Source: Medicago truncatula
Taxonomy: Eukaryota; Streptophyta; Magnoliopsida; Fabales; Fabaceae
NCBI RefSeq assembly: GCF_003473485.1
Contig: NC_053045.1
Location: 2,320,501-2,384,500, forward strand
Direction of reading: 5' to 3'
DNA length: 64,000 nucleotides
Shown here: in pieces, positions 1 to 10,355 of the stretch
Position numbering within the stretch: position 1 is the stretch's first letter
How the letters are laid out: the number at the start of each line of letters is the position of its first letter
Notes under the pieces: generated by a model
Seen by the model: only the letters and a program-made list of their open reading frames with translations
The model's database searches: none
What the model was told of the DNA's origin: nothing
Made by a program: the position numbers and the translations under genes

Positions 1-155
1 CTCCATTCGGTCACATTTATAAACAAAAAACAACATTTTAAGTACATTTCCTTCAAAAAAAAAACTTTTTAGGTACATTGAATGCTTAATGTATGTAACC
101 TATAAATATAATCGGATATATTAATTATTTAATATGTCTAAAAAATCATTTTTTG

Positions 156-210
<55 letters not shown>

Positions 211-1005
211 GATCCGTTGACACGTTGACACCAAATCTTAAGCGTTCATTTCTCTTAATCTAATGGTCAATAATGATTCATCAAAATATTAATGTGGACA
301 TTCAATATTTTATATCTCGCTTTTAAGACTATTTATTATATTCTCTCTCATCAATCTCATTCACATTCTTCCCTAAAACCTCATTTTTTTTGTTTGTTTC
401 TTCCTTCTATCATCCATGATGTTTCTATCATTTACCATTGTTGGAGGTAGAAATTTCATGATTCTTGAATTTTAAATTTCATCAAATTTCTAATGCATCA
501 GCTGAAAAAACTCCTTAAATTTTGCAAGAAAATACTGATGTTTATAGGATGCTTAATTATATCAAAGCAATCATGAAGGTTCAACGCCCTTGGGAGAAAT
601 AATTGGATGAGGAGATTGAGACATACTTCAATCCATTTGTTATAATTATAGATTTTTAACCATGATTGCAAAGTTAATTAAAATGTCACCAGGTAGTATC
701 CTTCGCTCCAAATGAATTGGTTTTGGTTAAAGTTGAAATTTGAGATTGTTGGGAGTATAACAAATTTTATGCTTTTGGTAAATGAAAAACCATTAAATTG
801 AATTGCTGCCATTCCTGAGATCGGTGGGGAAAACGAACATGTTCATTCTTGAAAGCATTAAAGATGAGGTGAGCATAATTAGTGTGCGGGTCACCTCATG
901 TTAGTGATTTAGGGAATAAATACATATCATTAGATCAATTAATTCAATGGATGAGATTTGGTGTCAATATAACCGTTGACACCTGGTGTCAACGGATCCT
1001 GTTTC

Positions 1006-1061
<56 letters not shown>

Positions 1062-1072
1062 CCGGAGGGAGT
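1..1072. mobile_element. Stowaway-like MITE, split by another element
   Basis: The window opens with an imperfect Stowaway terminus (CTCCATTCGGTCAC) and the matching inverted terminus (GTGACCGGAGGGAGTA) ends near 1072. The inner flanks are AT and GT microsatellites (about 163-197 and 1010-1060). A second inverted-repeat element (210-1001) sits between them, so the two MITE halves are about 800 bp apart. The true left end may lie just before base 1. No coding sequence is visible. Confidence 0.6.
210..1001. mobile_element. Non-autonomous TIR element nested in the MITE
   Basis: The left end reads GGATCCGTTGACACGTTGAC and the right end is its inverse (GTGTCAACGGATCC). A second inner inverted match (GACACCAAATC against GATTTGGTGTC) lies about 15-40 bp inside each end. 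The interior has no open frame of note. The element lies between AT-rich microsatellites, so a target duplication cannot be read. Superfamily uncertain; a Mutator-type foldback is possible. Confidence 0.55.
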
Positions 1073-1382
1073 ACGAAACTTACTTTTCTCGTAAATGTTT
1101 CAACTTTCAATTCCTTTAAATTTTAGGGACCACATTTTACCACAACTGTATTACTAATAGTCTGTCTTTTCTTTTCTCTCTCTTAGTTAGTCCATCTATT
1201 AACTAATTAGTTCTTACGAAACCTAAATTTCATAGGTAAATTAGTGGTTGGTGTGAGATTATTGTCCAATCATGATCGAAGGGCCACATCTTTAATCAAT
1301 GTGTCTATCACAAATTCTAACAATAAGGTGTCTTTGGTGCACATGATAGGGAGACATGATATAATAGAACTATCATATCATA

Positions 1383-1711
1383 CAAGCCCGTCCTTGGGCA
1401 AGTGCAAAGTGCTCTACGGAGTCGGACCTCCAATTTATGGGGGCCTCAATTATTTGTAGGCGTATGAGTATAATTGTTGGGATGTAAGATAATATTTTCA
1501 AACACTTATTATTTGACAAAAAATAAAGAGTAAATGGACAAGTTAGGCCAAATCTCACACATCTATCAACAAAAAAATTTCAACAAAACAAATTAAAATC
1601 AAAATAATGCTTATTGTTAATTTGTAATTGTTTAAATTATCATTAATTTTTTTTATTGGGGGCCATTTTTAATATCAGAGCCGAGCCTCCAATTTTACTG
1701 GAACGGCCCTG
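1383..1711. mobile_element. Decayed non-autonomous hAT-like element
   Basis: The ends CAAGCCCGTCC and GGAACGGCCCTG are imperfect inverted repeats of the CAGGGCC type. They are flanked by an 8-bp near-direct repeat (ATATCATA at 1375-1382, ATATCATG at 1712-1719). No transposase is present. Confidence 0.5.
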
Positions 1712-1726
1712 ATATCATGATTCAAT

Positions 1727-2533
1727 TTGTTGTTTGGTGCACCAATAGAAAAGGATAAATTAAACTCATTTCCAATCCTATCCTATCCAACCTTTGTTAT
1801 TTTTATCCTTAATTTTTGGTGGGTTAGCAACCTGATAGCACAACAACATCACACACGTGCATCTTTTATTCTCCAAACACCCTCTTTCGACTTCTCCCTC
1901 TCCAATAATTCTGTGTCAATTGATTTCAGTTTTTTTTCTTCTCTCCCAACGTTTCATCTCTCTCTCCACTCCACAGCCAGACTTCCTATTTTAGTTTATT
2001 TTTCTGATTAATTATCTTAACTCAATTTCATATTCTTGGATTATCTTTGCATTTTCTGGTACAATTGCAAAACAAAATTTTCACCTTTATTTGTGAATCG
2101 TTGAATACTGATTCATCTAAACCCAATTTGATATTATTGAATTATGCCATTTTCTGGTAGAATTATTTTCTGGTACAATTGCAAAACAAAAATTTTAACT
2201 TTATTTTATGAATCAATGAATAAAAGGACGTTTTCACCAATTATTGAAATTAGTAGCATCGGTTTGCTTTTGAATGTTATTTGTACCTTTGTGGCATGGA
2301 TTTGCGAATGTTCTTGCTGCCTTTGGAGTTTTTGAAATGACTGAATGTTCTTAAGTTTAATTTTTGTCTGGCTTAGCAAAGGTGTACCAAACACATGAAA
2401 AAATTAAATTATATTTTCCTATTATTTATCATGTGTGCACCAAACATGTGATAAGATAAATGTTATAAGGTCATTATCATATCATATCCTTATCCATCTT
2501 CTTATCCTATCATGTGCATCGAACGGGCTCTAA
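1727..2533. repeat. Possible TIR remnant with internal tandem duplication
   Basis: Ends resembling GTTTGGTGCAC (left) and GTGCATCGAACGGGC (right, inverted) bracket this stretch, and related GTGCACC/GTGTACC motifs recur inside at 2370-2450. Two copies of about 80 bp (about 2030-2110 and 2135-2222) share the motif TTTTCTGGTACAATTGCAAA. No target duplication could be fixed. No gene is seen here. Confidence 0.35.
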
Positions 2534-2546
2534 AAGTTATTAGATA

Positions 2547-3268
2547 GAGTGGCAGATCTTGAGTTATTTTTCGGGGTGCCAAATATTTATGAAGTATATA
2601 TATTAAGCTGTTTCAAAAAGATCATCAAAACATTAACTATTATAGTTGCTTACATTTGCTAGATTCCATTGTTGTTGGGGTGACGGTTCGATTCCTTCAC
2701 AAGAGTGTTTTTTTTTAATAAAGTATTAAAAATGTAATAGAAATATAAAAAAGAGTTGAACAAGGATACAAACACACAACATCCTGAAGAATCCACTACA
2801 ACAGAGGAAAACTTGTGTAATTCTCATGTCAGATATGGTATATATAGAAAGGCTTAAATATGAAAATAGCCTCTGCAAATATCTGACATTTTGGTTTTAG
2901 TCCTGCAAATATTAAAAATTTGGTTTTGGTCCTTGGTATTTTGTTTTAGTCCTTGTAAAATTGATTCATATTGGATTTTGTTCTTGTAGTATGTAGAATA
3001 TTTGATTTTAGACCCTCAATATGAGGACTAAAATGAATATTATATGGACCAATTTCAATATGAAATGATTTTACAAGGATTAAAACAAAATACCAAGGAC
3101 CAAAACCAAATATTCTATATTTGCAGGGACTAAAACCAAAAAAATATTTTTATAGGACACTAAAACCAAAACGTCAGATATTTGCAGGGACCATTTCCAT
3201 ATTAAAGCCATATAGAAAAACTAGGGGATACCATGGCACCTGTGGATCTTTGAGAAGATCCGCCACTG
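2547..3268. mobile_element. Non-autonomous hAT element with perfect 8-bp TSD
   Basis: Termini of the CAGTGGCGGATCTT type (left copy decayed: GAGTGGCAGATCTTGAG; right copy read on the minus strand) are flanked by a perfect direct repeat ATTAGATA (2539-2546 and 3269-3276). Eight-base duplications are typical of hAT. It contains no transposase and is itself interrupted by a MULE-type foldback at 2851-3209. A tRNA-like B-box motif (GGTTCGATTCC, near 2684) lies inside. Confidence 0.75.
2851..3209. mobile_element. MULE-type foldback MITE nested in the hAT element
   Basis: The 359-bp element is nearly palindromic. It starts GGCTTAAATATGAAAATAG and ends with the inverse of that pattern. Its arms repeat TTTAGTCC/GGACTAAAA motifs. 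A perfect 9-bp target duplication ATATAGAAA lies at 2842-2850 and 3210-3218, which fits Mutator-like elements. No open frame. Confidence 0.8.
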
Positions 3269-3433
3269 ATTAGATAGACTAACTTAATCGACAGTTTACA
3301 ATTTTTTGGGTGTGTGGTTATGCAAACATTGTGAGTTAATTTGACGAATATTTACAATTTAGACAACTAAGACTCTGTTTGACAATATCGTATTTTAAAC
3401 TTATGTTTTATAGCTTTTTTTTAAGAAGCTAAA

Positions 3434-3533
3434 CTAACCCCCTCAAATTGGCATCGGAGAGAATCGAACCTGAGACTTTGAGAAGGAGCACACTCCCAGG
3501 TTCCAAGCCATTACCACTAGGCCAACCCGAAGT
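3434..3533 (-). repeat. tRNA-derived SINE-like fragment
   Basis: Read on the minus strand this has an A-box-like start and the B-box-like motif GGTTCGATTC (plus-strand GAATCGAACC at 3461-3470), a common pattern for plant SINE heads. No intact tail or target duplication was found. It is not a functional tRNA gene, as no cloverleaf can be folded by eye. Confidence 0.45.
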
Positions 3534-3557
3534 GGGTTTATGTCTTATAGCTTGTAG

Positions 3558-4038
3558 CAGGGGCGGATCCAAACTTTAGGTATATGTGGAGCTAAAATTT
3601 CAAATAAATAATAACTCAAACTAAATGTTTTTTTTAATCGACAAATATTATTCTTGTTGAGATTGTGTAAGAAACACAAAAACTCGCAGATCAAATAGTC
3701 TAACATATAGTAGTGTGCTAACATACCTCATTGTATGCACTTATTTGTTTTCACAAGTTTTGTACAAAGATCTGAAAGTCTTTTCAACTTACCAAATTTT
3801 AGGTCAGATAGAACATTTGTAACATAGTTCTTAAGTTGAGTGCGTAGTGACTTTGTTCACAGTAATTTGTTCACATCAAATGCTGCAAATGACTTTGCAA
3901 GACTAAAGAGGAAGAGAAAAAGAGAGAATTATTTACTGAGTCACTTCTTTTTTGTTTTATCAATTATAACAACAACAAAAAAAAAAAAATGAGAAAACAT
4001 GTGGGTCCATATATAGCACCTAAATGGATCCACCTCTG
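3558..4038. mobile_element. Non-autonomous hAT element
   Basis: Inverted termini CAGGGGCGGATCCA (left) and TGGATCCACCTCTG (right) enclose 481 bp. The flanking octamers GCTTGTAG (3550-3557) and ACCTGTAG (4039-4046) match at six of eight positions, as for an ageing hAT target duplication. No transposase reading frame. The 365 bp that follow (4047-4411) hold no recognisable feature. Confidence 0.7.
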
Positions 4039-4411
4039 ACCTGTAGTTTATAAATGCGTATGACAAAAAAAAATCAATTTAATAATTTTGCCAAAAAAAA
4101 AAAAATCAAATTAGAATAGTAAGTAAAGTCTTACTATAGTTCATTTTATCAGAGTAAACATCAAACTAGGATTATTATAGATCTGATAAACAAGTAACTT
4201 AATAAAATAAAGTTTTAAAATGAGTTTTCATTGAATTAAAAGAAAAGTTGAACCTTTGCGACCAAAACCATAGTTAACTTATTTAACAAGTAAAATCTTA
4301 TTATAGTTCATTTGATTAAAGTAAGTGTTAAATTAGGATGATTATAGACCTAATAAACATGTAACTTGACTAAAATAAAGTTTTAAATTGTGTTTTTATA
4401 ACCGTTTTTAA

Positions 4412-4563
4412 TCTATATTATATATAAAAAGAAAACACTCATTTTCAGCTCTTTTGGGTTGACTTTTTTTTTAAAAAATGCCCTTAATTTTGAATACAAA
4501 TAATATATGTAACAAATAGATAAATTTAAATTTAAATATTAAAAAAATGTAACAAACACGGTA

Positions 4564-4629
<66 letters not shown>

Positions 4630-5015
4630 TGATTTTTTTTTCCTTTAACTTTTAAAAAGTGTAACAAACTAAATGAGTATATTTATACTTACTTTTTCAT
4701 TAAGTCTATTATACCCTTAAACAATTTTTTTTATGATAAATATCGTTGTTGGTGTCATTAAAAAAAATCAGACCTTGCATATATTATGCATTGTCCATAC
4801 CAACTGAGCTAAGCTCACGAGGACATGATTAATTTGGTTTTTTTTTTTTAGGGATAGTTTGGTTTGTTATAACTTGAAAGCAACAAACATTTATATTTTT
4901 TGTTTTAATCAAAATCAAAATTTTATAAAAAAAATAAATAAATAACACCATTCATAACTTTCAAACAATAAAAAGAGCGAAAAGACGGGAATGTGAATGA
5001 CCGTCTTTTTGCTAG
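4412..5015 (+). mobile_element. Non-autonomous Helitron
   Basis: The 5' end starts TCTATATTATATATAAAAAG, a typical plant Helitron terminus. The 3' end has an 8-bp hairpin stem (AAAGACGG at 4981-4988 pairing with CCGTCTTT at 5001-5008, 12-nt loop) followed by TTGCTAG. The element lies between host A (4411) and T (5016), as expected for Helitron insertion without a target duplication. Inside are an AT microsatellite (about 4570-4626) and a SINE fragment. No Rep/helicase gene is present. Confidence 0.8.
4758..4826 (-). repeat. SINE head fragment inside the Helitron
   Basis: On the minus strand it reads as the tRNA-like head of a SINE, with an A-box motif AGCTCAGTTGGTATGG and then ATGCATAATATATGCAAGG. 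The B-box half is missing and A-rich sequence follows. The related copy at 46797-46886 keeps the B box. Confidence 0.55.
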
Positions 5016-5379
5016 TAAATAAAAAAAGATTTTTTAGGTGTATATAGATACAACTTGTTTTAATTCTTTTAACACTTTTTTTTTTTTTAATGTTATGGGT
5101 TGATTATTTTTTTATTTTGTTTTTAAATAAAATTTTAAACTTTAATTTTTTATAAAGTATAAAAGCTGAAACGAAATAAATTCAAAATAAAATTTTAGCC
5201 AAAGAAACTAATTAATTTAATAATAATAAGAAATATGTTAAATTACCAAATATCTATTCTTTTTAGACAAGAAATTACCAAATATCTGAATACGAAGTTT
5301 TTTTAACAAGCAAAAATGATATCTATTAACACTAACACATAAAACTGTAACAAAAAAACACTGACACACAATCTATTCA
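5016..5379. other. AT-rich spacer
   Basis: Homopolymer-rich A/T sequence between the Helitron 3' end and the LINE fragment. I see no gene, RNA or transposon end in it. Confidence 0.5.
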
Positions 5380-6060
5380 GCATAAGGTGTACCAAAGAGA
5401 CCACGAAGAATATACAAAGTTAGCACCTGAATATAGATACAAATCAGCTAATGCCCAAACAAACAAGCGGGCTCGACCACCACATATGAGTCCCAAAAAC
5501 AAAAGGAATTTTCTTAACTTGAAGCCACCATAAAAAATGACTTAACTTTTTCTAATAATTGAAACATAGTATTTTCTTTTTGCTTAAATAATTTGTTGTT
5601 ACGCTCATTCCACACAATTTAAGCACACAGTAACCAAATCAACTGAAGAAAGGACCGCCGCAATTTCAGACCACCTGTGTAATAAATGAACTGTTGAAAA
5701 TGATCTAAAATCACCTGAGAATCGACACCATCAAAACTGATCCACGACCACACTAGCTGCCACAGAGTACCAAATGTGCTACACGAGAGGAACAAGTGTT
5801 GGTCGTCCTCCTCGTGACCGCACCCAGCCACACTAAACCGATCTGTTGTAGAAATGATATCGCGCTTCGCCAAATTCACCTTAGTTGGCAAACGATCACG
5901 CATCAACCGCGACACAAAAATGGAGACTTTCAACAGAACCTGTTTGTGCCAAATGGAATCTAAGTCTGAACACATGGTTGGGTGCTCCTGAGTAGTGAGC
6001 ATATCATAGACACCACGAACTGAGTACTCCCTAAAGGATCTGGGAGTCTCTGCCAACCAT
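5380..6060 (-). mobile_element. LINE (L1-like) 3' fragment with zinc-binding reverse-transcriptase tail
   Basis: The open frame 5619-6056 on the minus strand encodes the plant LINE C-terminal zf-RVT region. Features seen include SVRGVYDML, IWHKQVLLKVSIFVSRLMRDR, LPTKVNLAKRD and a Cys/His cluster AGCGHEEDDQHLFLSC. A stop replaces the usual residue in the LCVWVLWNERN stretch, but similarity (IVWNERNNKLF) continues past it and then into the 3' UTR to about 5380. The endonuclease and the main polymerase domain are absent, so this is a 5'-truncated dead copy, as is usual for LINEs. The preserved frame is not evidence of host function. Confidence 0.8.
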
Positions 6061-6230
6061 CTGAGAAGGTAGACTGCAAAGAAACATTAGATAATAATAA
6101 CATACAATCCACTAACATATCCTCCTTTAATATTAAGTTAATGTTAATTTTATTATGAATGAAGAATGTCCTTTAATGTCATTTTACATTTATCAACTAA
6201 TTGAACCGTTAATTTTAGCAAGCACTTTAA

Positions 6231-6419
6231 GACGAATGCTAGCAACACTCGCTTTTGAGCACTCTCTCTAACACTCATTTTTTTATTGTGTGAAAACAAT
6301 GTGGGACCTACACTTTGAAAATGAACCCACATAAAGTGGTGGGACATTCATTGATTTCACCCAATAAAAGAGCGAAAGCTAGAGAGAGTGCTCAAAAGAG
6401 AGTGTTCCTAACATTGCTC
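6231..6419. mobile_element. Small TIR element (MITE)
   Basis: The 189-bp element has inverted ends GACGAATGCTAGCAACACTC and GAGTGTTCCTAACATTGCTC (inverse). It is flanked by the 10-bp near-repeat AGCACTTTAA (6221-6230) and AACACTTTAA (6420-6429). The size of the duplication suggests a Mutator-like MITE. No coding sequence. Confidence 0.65.
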
Positions 6420-6429
6420 AACACTTTAA

Positions 6430-7313
6430 TTAATTTATCAATTATAAGCTATCAACTTCATCAGCTATAAGTTATCAGATATCCGCTATTTTTACCTAAT
6501 ATAGATGCAAACACAAACATAATATATTCAACCAATTAGAGTCATTACAAAGTTAATACATCCTAGCCTAAAGTTTCACTTCATAACGAGCATAAATAGA
6601 AAATAACAAATGAAGACTACGTTCAGAGTCATTCGAGACTCGGTATAAGTTCAAATGAGCAAAGAAAGTACAAAATGCAATGAAGGAAAAACTTCATCAA
6701 CTCTTTCAAGCAAATGTCTCTTCCTCCACCTTAGAGCACCACCCAATCCAGTTTTTATCCACTATTAATTCTCATTAACCTATGGTTTCGTCTTTAAATT
6801 ATCCTCTCTCCTTGGATTACACTCACTCATGCTGAACATATTTTATACCATGTTGACATTGTTGTGTCTGAATAACACTCCTCTTAATATGCACAGGCAC
6901 AGCCGATATCCGAAGCAAACACGTAGAATACACCTTTTTAATTCATATAAATATATATAAAAAGTTGCTAATAGAACAATTTGGTACAAAATCGGGAGTC
7001 GTTTAAATAAATCCAGAGTTGTTATAAAGCATGATATCCGAAGCTTTGAAATAAATCGTTAGCTTTGAATCAAACTATCGAAACTGAAGAGGGTATGTGG
7101 ATCCAAAGGCTAAATCAATACATTTTTTTGTAAACCATGATATCCCTTGTAAGCAATGGCTGAGACTATTTCAGGGGTTGACCACTCCCAACATAAGTTT
7201 TCCATACGCACCGACTAGGAATCGAAATCCGACCAAATGGTCAAACAACCCAAACATTTGCCTCTTGTGTCACACCAAGTTGGTATTAATGCATCTTTTT
7301 ATTTGTTAAAATG
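6430..7313. other. Spacer downstream of the PPR gene
   Basis: AT-rich intergenic sequence that should contain the PPR transcript's 3' UTR and poly(A) signals. No gene or transposon ends recognised. Confidence 0.5.
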
Positions 7314-9548
7314 TTACCAGAAATTGTTACATGAGCATAAACCATGCCTGAAATGATGAAATCTGGTTTTATCTCTAACTATTAGTTCCCTATTGTAAAC
7401 CTTTGAAACAACCATTGCCATATGGTGACAGTCCACACACATTCTAAGGTTCTTAACTATTCTTATAGTAACTCCCTTTCCTGAACTAATAAGAGCATAA
7501 GCAATAGCCAATTTCTCACTATGCATGTAAAGTGCAGTTTCTTTGTCCTCTTCCCCTACATCAAGAAAAACCTCTGATGTATCAGGCGAATACCCTGCAT
7601 TACTCAAATCTTGCTTCATGTTTTCTAATTTTGCATATATCTCTTTAGATTGAGGATGTGACTTATCTCCAGCAACAAATTCATAAACAATACCATTCAT
7701 TTCCATCAAACTACAACCAGGTATTTTCTTAATTCCTCTCTCCATCATCATTTTCCTTACATTATGCAAATTTTTCCATTTCTTGCATGCGGCATATATG
7801 TTACACAACAGGACATAAACAGCTCCGTTCTCAGGCTCTAACTCAAGTATTTCGTTAGCTGCCATTTCTGCTAGTTGAACATTTTTGTGAACTCTACAAG
7901 CACCAAGTAGTGATCCCCAAACAATTGAATTTGGTTTTACAGGCATGTTCATAATGACTTCAAGGGCTTCTTTTAAATGCCCGGCTCGACCGAGAAGATC
8001 AACCATGCATCCATAATGTGTCAGATTAGGTTTAATTCCGTGTTGGACAGCCATGTTGGAGAAAAAGTGTTTTCCTTTCGCGACCAAGCCTACATGCGTA
8101 CACGCACACATGACTCCAATATAGGTGATCTCATCTGGCGTAACTGATGCTTCTAGCATATAAGAAAACATAGTAAGAGCTTCTTCACCATGGCCATTGT
8201 TAGCAAGACCAACTATCATTGCTGTCCATGTAAATTTATCTTTCTTCTGCATTTCATTGAATATTTTCTTTGCTTTCTCAACATTCCCACATTTAAAGTA
8301 CATGTCTATTAGAGCATTCCCAATGAAAGTGTCATTTTTAATCTTGTTTTTATCAATATAAGTCTTTGCCCATTCCCCTAGTTCAAGTGCTCCAAGGTGT
8401 GCACAGGCTGTTAGAATACTAACCATGGTGAATTCATCAGGTTTCACATTCGACATTTGCATGTCGCGGAAAAGCGTCAAAACCTCTTTGAAACGGTTCA
8501 TTCTAAGGTATCCATCAATCATAGCAGTCCAAGAAACGTAATCTCTTTCAGGCATTTGATCAAAATATTTCCGTGCTAAATCAATCCGACAAGTATTTGC
8601 AAAGCCAGTAACAATGGAAGTCCAAGAAATTACATCTCGAGTCTTCATTTCGTCAAAAACACCTCGTGCAGCATCCATTTCTCCACAAGATGCAAACATA
8701 TCAATCAAGGCATTTTCCAATATGAGGTTAGGTTCAACAATACCTTCTTTGATATACTTATTATAAATGCACTTCCCCCCAACTAAATCCTTCAATTTAG
8801 AACACGCCGAAAGCATCAAAACTAGAGTAACTGAATTAGGCGATACGCATTCACATTTCTTCTCCATCTCGATAAAAAGCCTCTTCGATTCCTCATATCG
8901 CTTAAACCTATTGTACCCAGATAACACTACATTCCATGTCACCACTTCCCATCCATCACCCATGTCAAAAATCTTCCGCGCATAATTCACTAGCCCGCAT
9001 AACGAAAACAAATGTATGAAACCCTTTTGAACAAACAAATTAGAATCCAAAAAACCATGTATCACTGCATGGTTAAGCAACACTTTCCCATACTTCAAAG
9101 CCATATCTTTCGTAAAACCCTTCAACAAAAATGGAAATGTAAAACCATCAGGCTTAATATTATGAACCAACATTAGTTTATACAACGAAACTCCACTCTC
9201 AGAACAGTTTATCCTAGAATACCCTTTGATCATAGTATTCCAAATGAAAACACTTGGTTGTGGAATTTCATCAAACACTTTACGTGCATAATAAACATCC
9301 CCTGATTCCTTCGTGCAACAGAAGATTATAACTTTGGTTAGAAACAAATGGTTTGAAGAGAGACCCGTTTTAATTGTTTGTGAGTGAATTTGGTTTATTT
9401 CATACATGGTGTTGCAAGTTTCAAGCAGAGATATTGGAGATTTTACAAAGGAGTGTAAAGGAGTGTTAGAAATCATTCTCTTGAGGAACAAGGAAAGTGA
9501 CAAGTTTGGAAAGGAAGAAGACAAGAGTTTTGAGGAATAATAGAACAT
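7314..9548 (-). CDS. PPR protein, PLS class with E and DYW domains (organellar RNA editing factor)
   Basis: A single uninterrupted frame of 744 codons, as usual for intronless plant PPR genes. The N terminus is Ser/Leu/Phe rich with no acidic residues in the first 40, consistent with a mitochondrial or plastid transit peptide; Met25 is an alternative start. PPR motifs of P, L and S type run from about residue 80 to 590 (for example DVISWTSIVTGFAN, DYVSWTAMIDGYLR, DKFTWTAMIVGLAN), followed by E motifs. The C-terminal DYW deaminase-like domain has HSE (His676, Glu678), CVDC (Cys704, Cys707), HH (731-732) and CSC (738-740), the zinc and catalytic ligands of this family. The last residues are NNFW rather than DYW. 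Family members bind one organellar RNA site each and direct C-to-U editing; the target here is unknown. Confidence 0.93.
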   Translation of the reverse strand: MFYYSSKLLSSSFPNLSLSLFLKRMISNTPLHSFVKSPISLLETCNTMYEINQIHSQTIKTGLSSNHLFLTKVIIFCCTKESGDVYYARKVFDEIPQPSVFIWNTMIKGYSRINCSESGVSLYKLMLVHNIKPDGFTFPFLLKGFTKDMALKYGKVLLNHAVIHGFLDSNLFVQKGFIHLFSLCGLVNYARKIFDMGDGWEVVTWNVVLSGYNRFKRYEESKRLFIEMEKKCECVSPNSVTLVLMLSACSKLKDLVGGKCIYNKYIKEGIVEPNLILENALIDMFASCGEMDAARGVFDEMKTRDVISWTSIVTGFANTCRIDLARKYFDQMPERDYVSWTAMIDGYLRMNRFKEVLTLFRDMQMSNVKPDEFTMVSILTACAHLGALELGEWAKTYIDKNKIKNDTFIGNALIDMYFKCGNVEKAKKIFNEMQKKDKFTWTAMIVGLANNGHGEEALTMFSYMLEASVTPDEITYIGVMCACTHVGLVAKGKHFFSNMAVQHGIKPNLTHYGCMVDLLGRAGHLKEALEVIMNMPVKPNSIVWGSLLGACRVHKNVQLAEMAANEILELEPENGAVYVLLCNIYAACKKWKNLHNVRKMMMERGIKKIPGCSLMEMNGIVYEFVAGDKSHPQSKEIYAKLENMKQDLSNAGYSPDTSEVFLDVGEEDKETALYMHSEKLAIAYALISSGKGVTIRIVKNLRMCVDCHHMAMVVSKVYNRELIVRDKTRFHHFRHGLCSCNNFW

Positions 9549-9587
9549 GTTACAATGTAATAATGTAGGAAGATCACATTGTTTTAA

Positions 9588-9597
9588 CTTTTATATG
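9588..9597 (-). promoter_or_regulatory. TATA box of the PPR gene
   Basis: The minus-strand sequence CATATAAAAG lies about 40 bp upstream of the ATG. If used, it gives a very short 5' leader and supports the first ATG as the start. Inferred from position and consensus only. Confidence 0.45.
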
Positions 9598-10355
9598 AGT
9601 AACAAACAACAACGTTGGAGAAACCAAAATACAAGAGTGTGGGAAATGTGTGCGACAAATTCATTCCCTTATTTTTTTTGCATAAACTATATATGAGCAA
9701 AAAATTACTATTTTTTTTTTATTGCATAAACTACATATACATATATTGATTAAGAATATTAGGTAAAAAAAAAAATATTAATTACGGAACTTTATTTTAT
9801 TTTTTAAAATGTGATAAAAAATAATTGTATTTTTTTGAACTAAGATTCATCTTTATTTACTTTTAATAAGAATTTATTTCACGAAAATATAAATTAAAAG
9901 AATTTTTTTTTTTATAGGCCAAGAGCAAAATGACATAAAAAATAATAGTGTCCAACTAAGTTGGGACCCTACTCTAATCTGTTGTCAATTGCTCATATAT
10001 ATTATTTAAAAAAAGAAAAAAATTACAGGAAAAGTTGGGGGACATAAAACCTGACCCAGTCAACAACCCTAACGAACAAAACCAAAAAATAAAAAATCTA
10101 CAAAGTAGATCCAACCCTAAAGATTTCTAACAATTGAGCTCAGATCTAAAGTTTGGTAAATAAACCGATCGTCAATATGTTTTAAAACCTAACTATATTA
10201 CTCTTACTTATATTTAAATTCAAAGAAAATCTACCTAATAGAGTTAAACACATCTCATTTCATTTAGTATATTTGAGTTGAGCTCAAGACATACATTAAT
10301 ATATAGCCTCTCTAAAAACGTTATTGGATTTACCACACTGGCCTATTAAAATATA
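9598..10355. other. Upstream spacer of the PPR gene
   Basis: A/T-rich intergenic DNA between the PPR promoter and the MULE at 10356. No gene, repeat end or RNA recognised. Confidence 0.5.
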
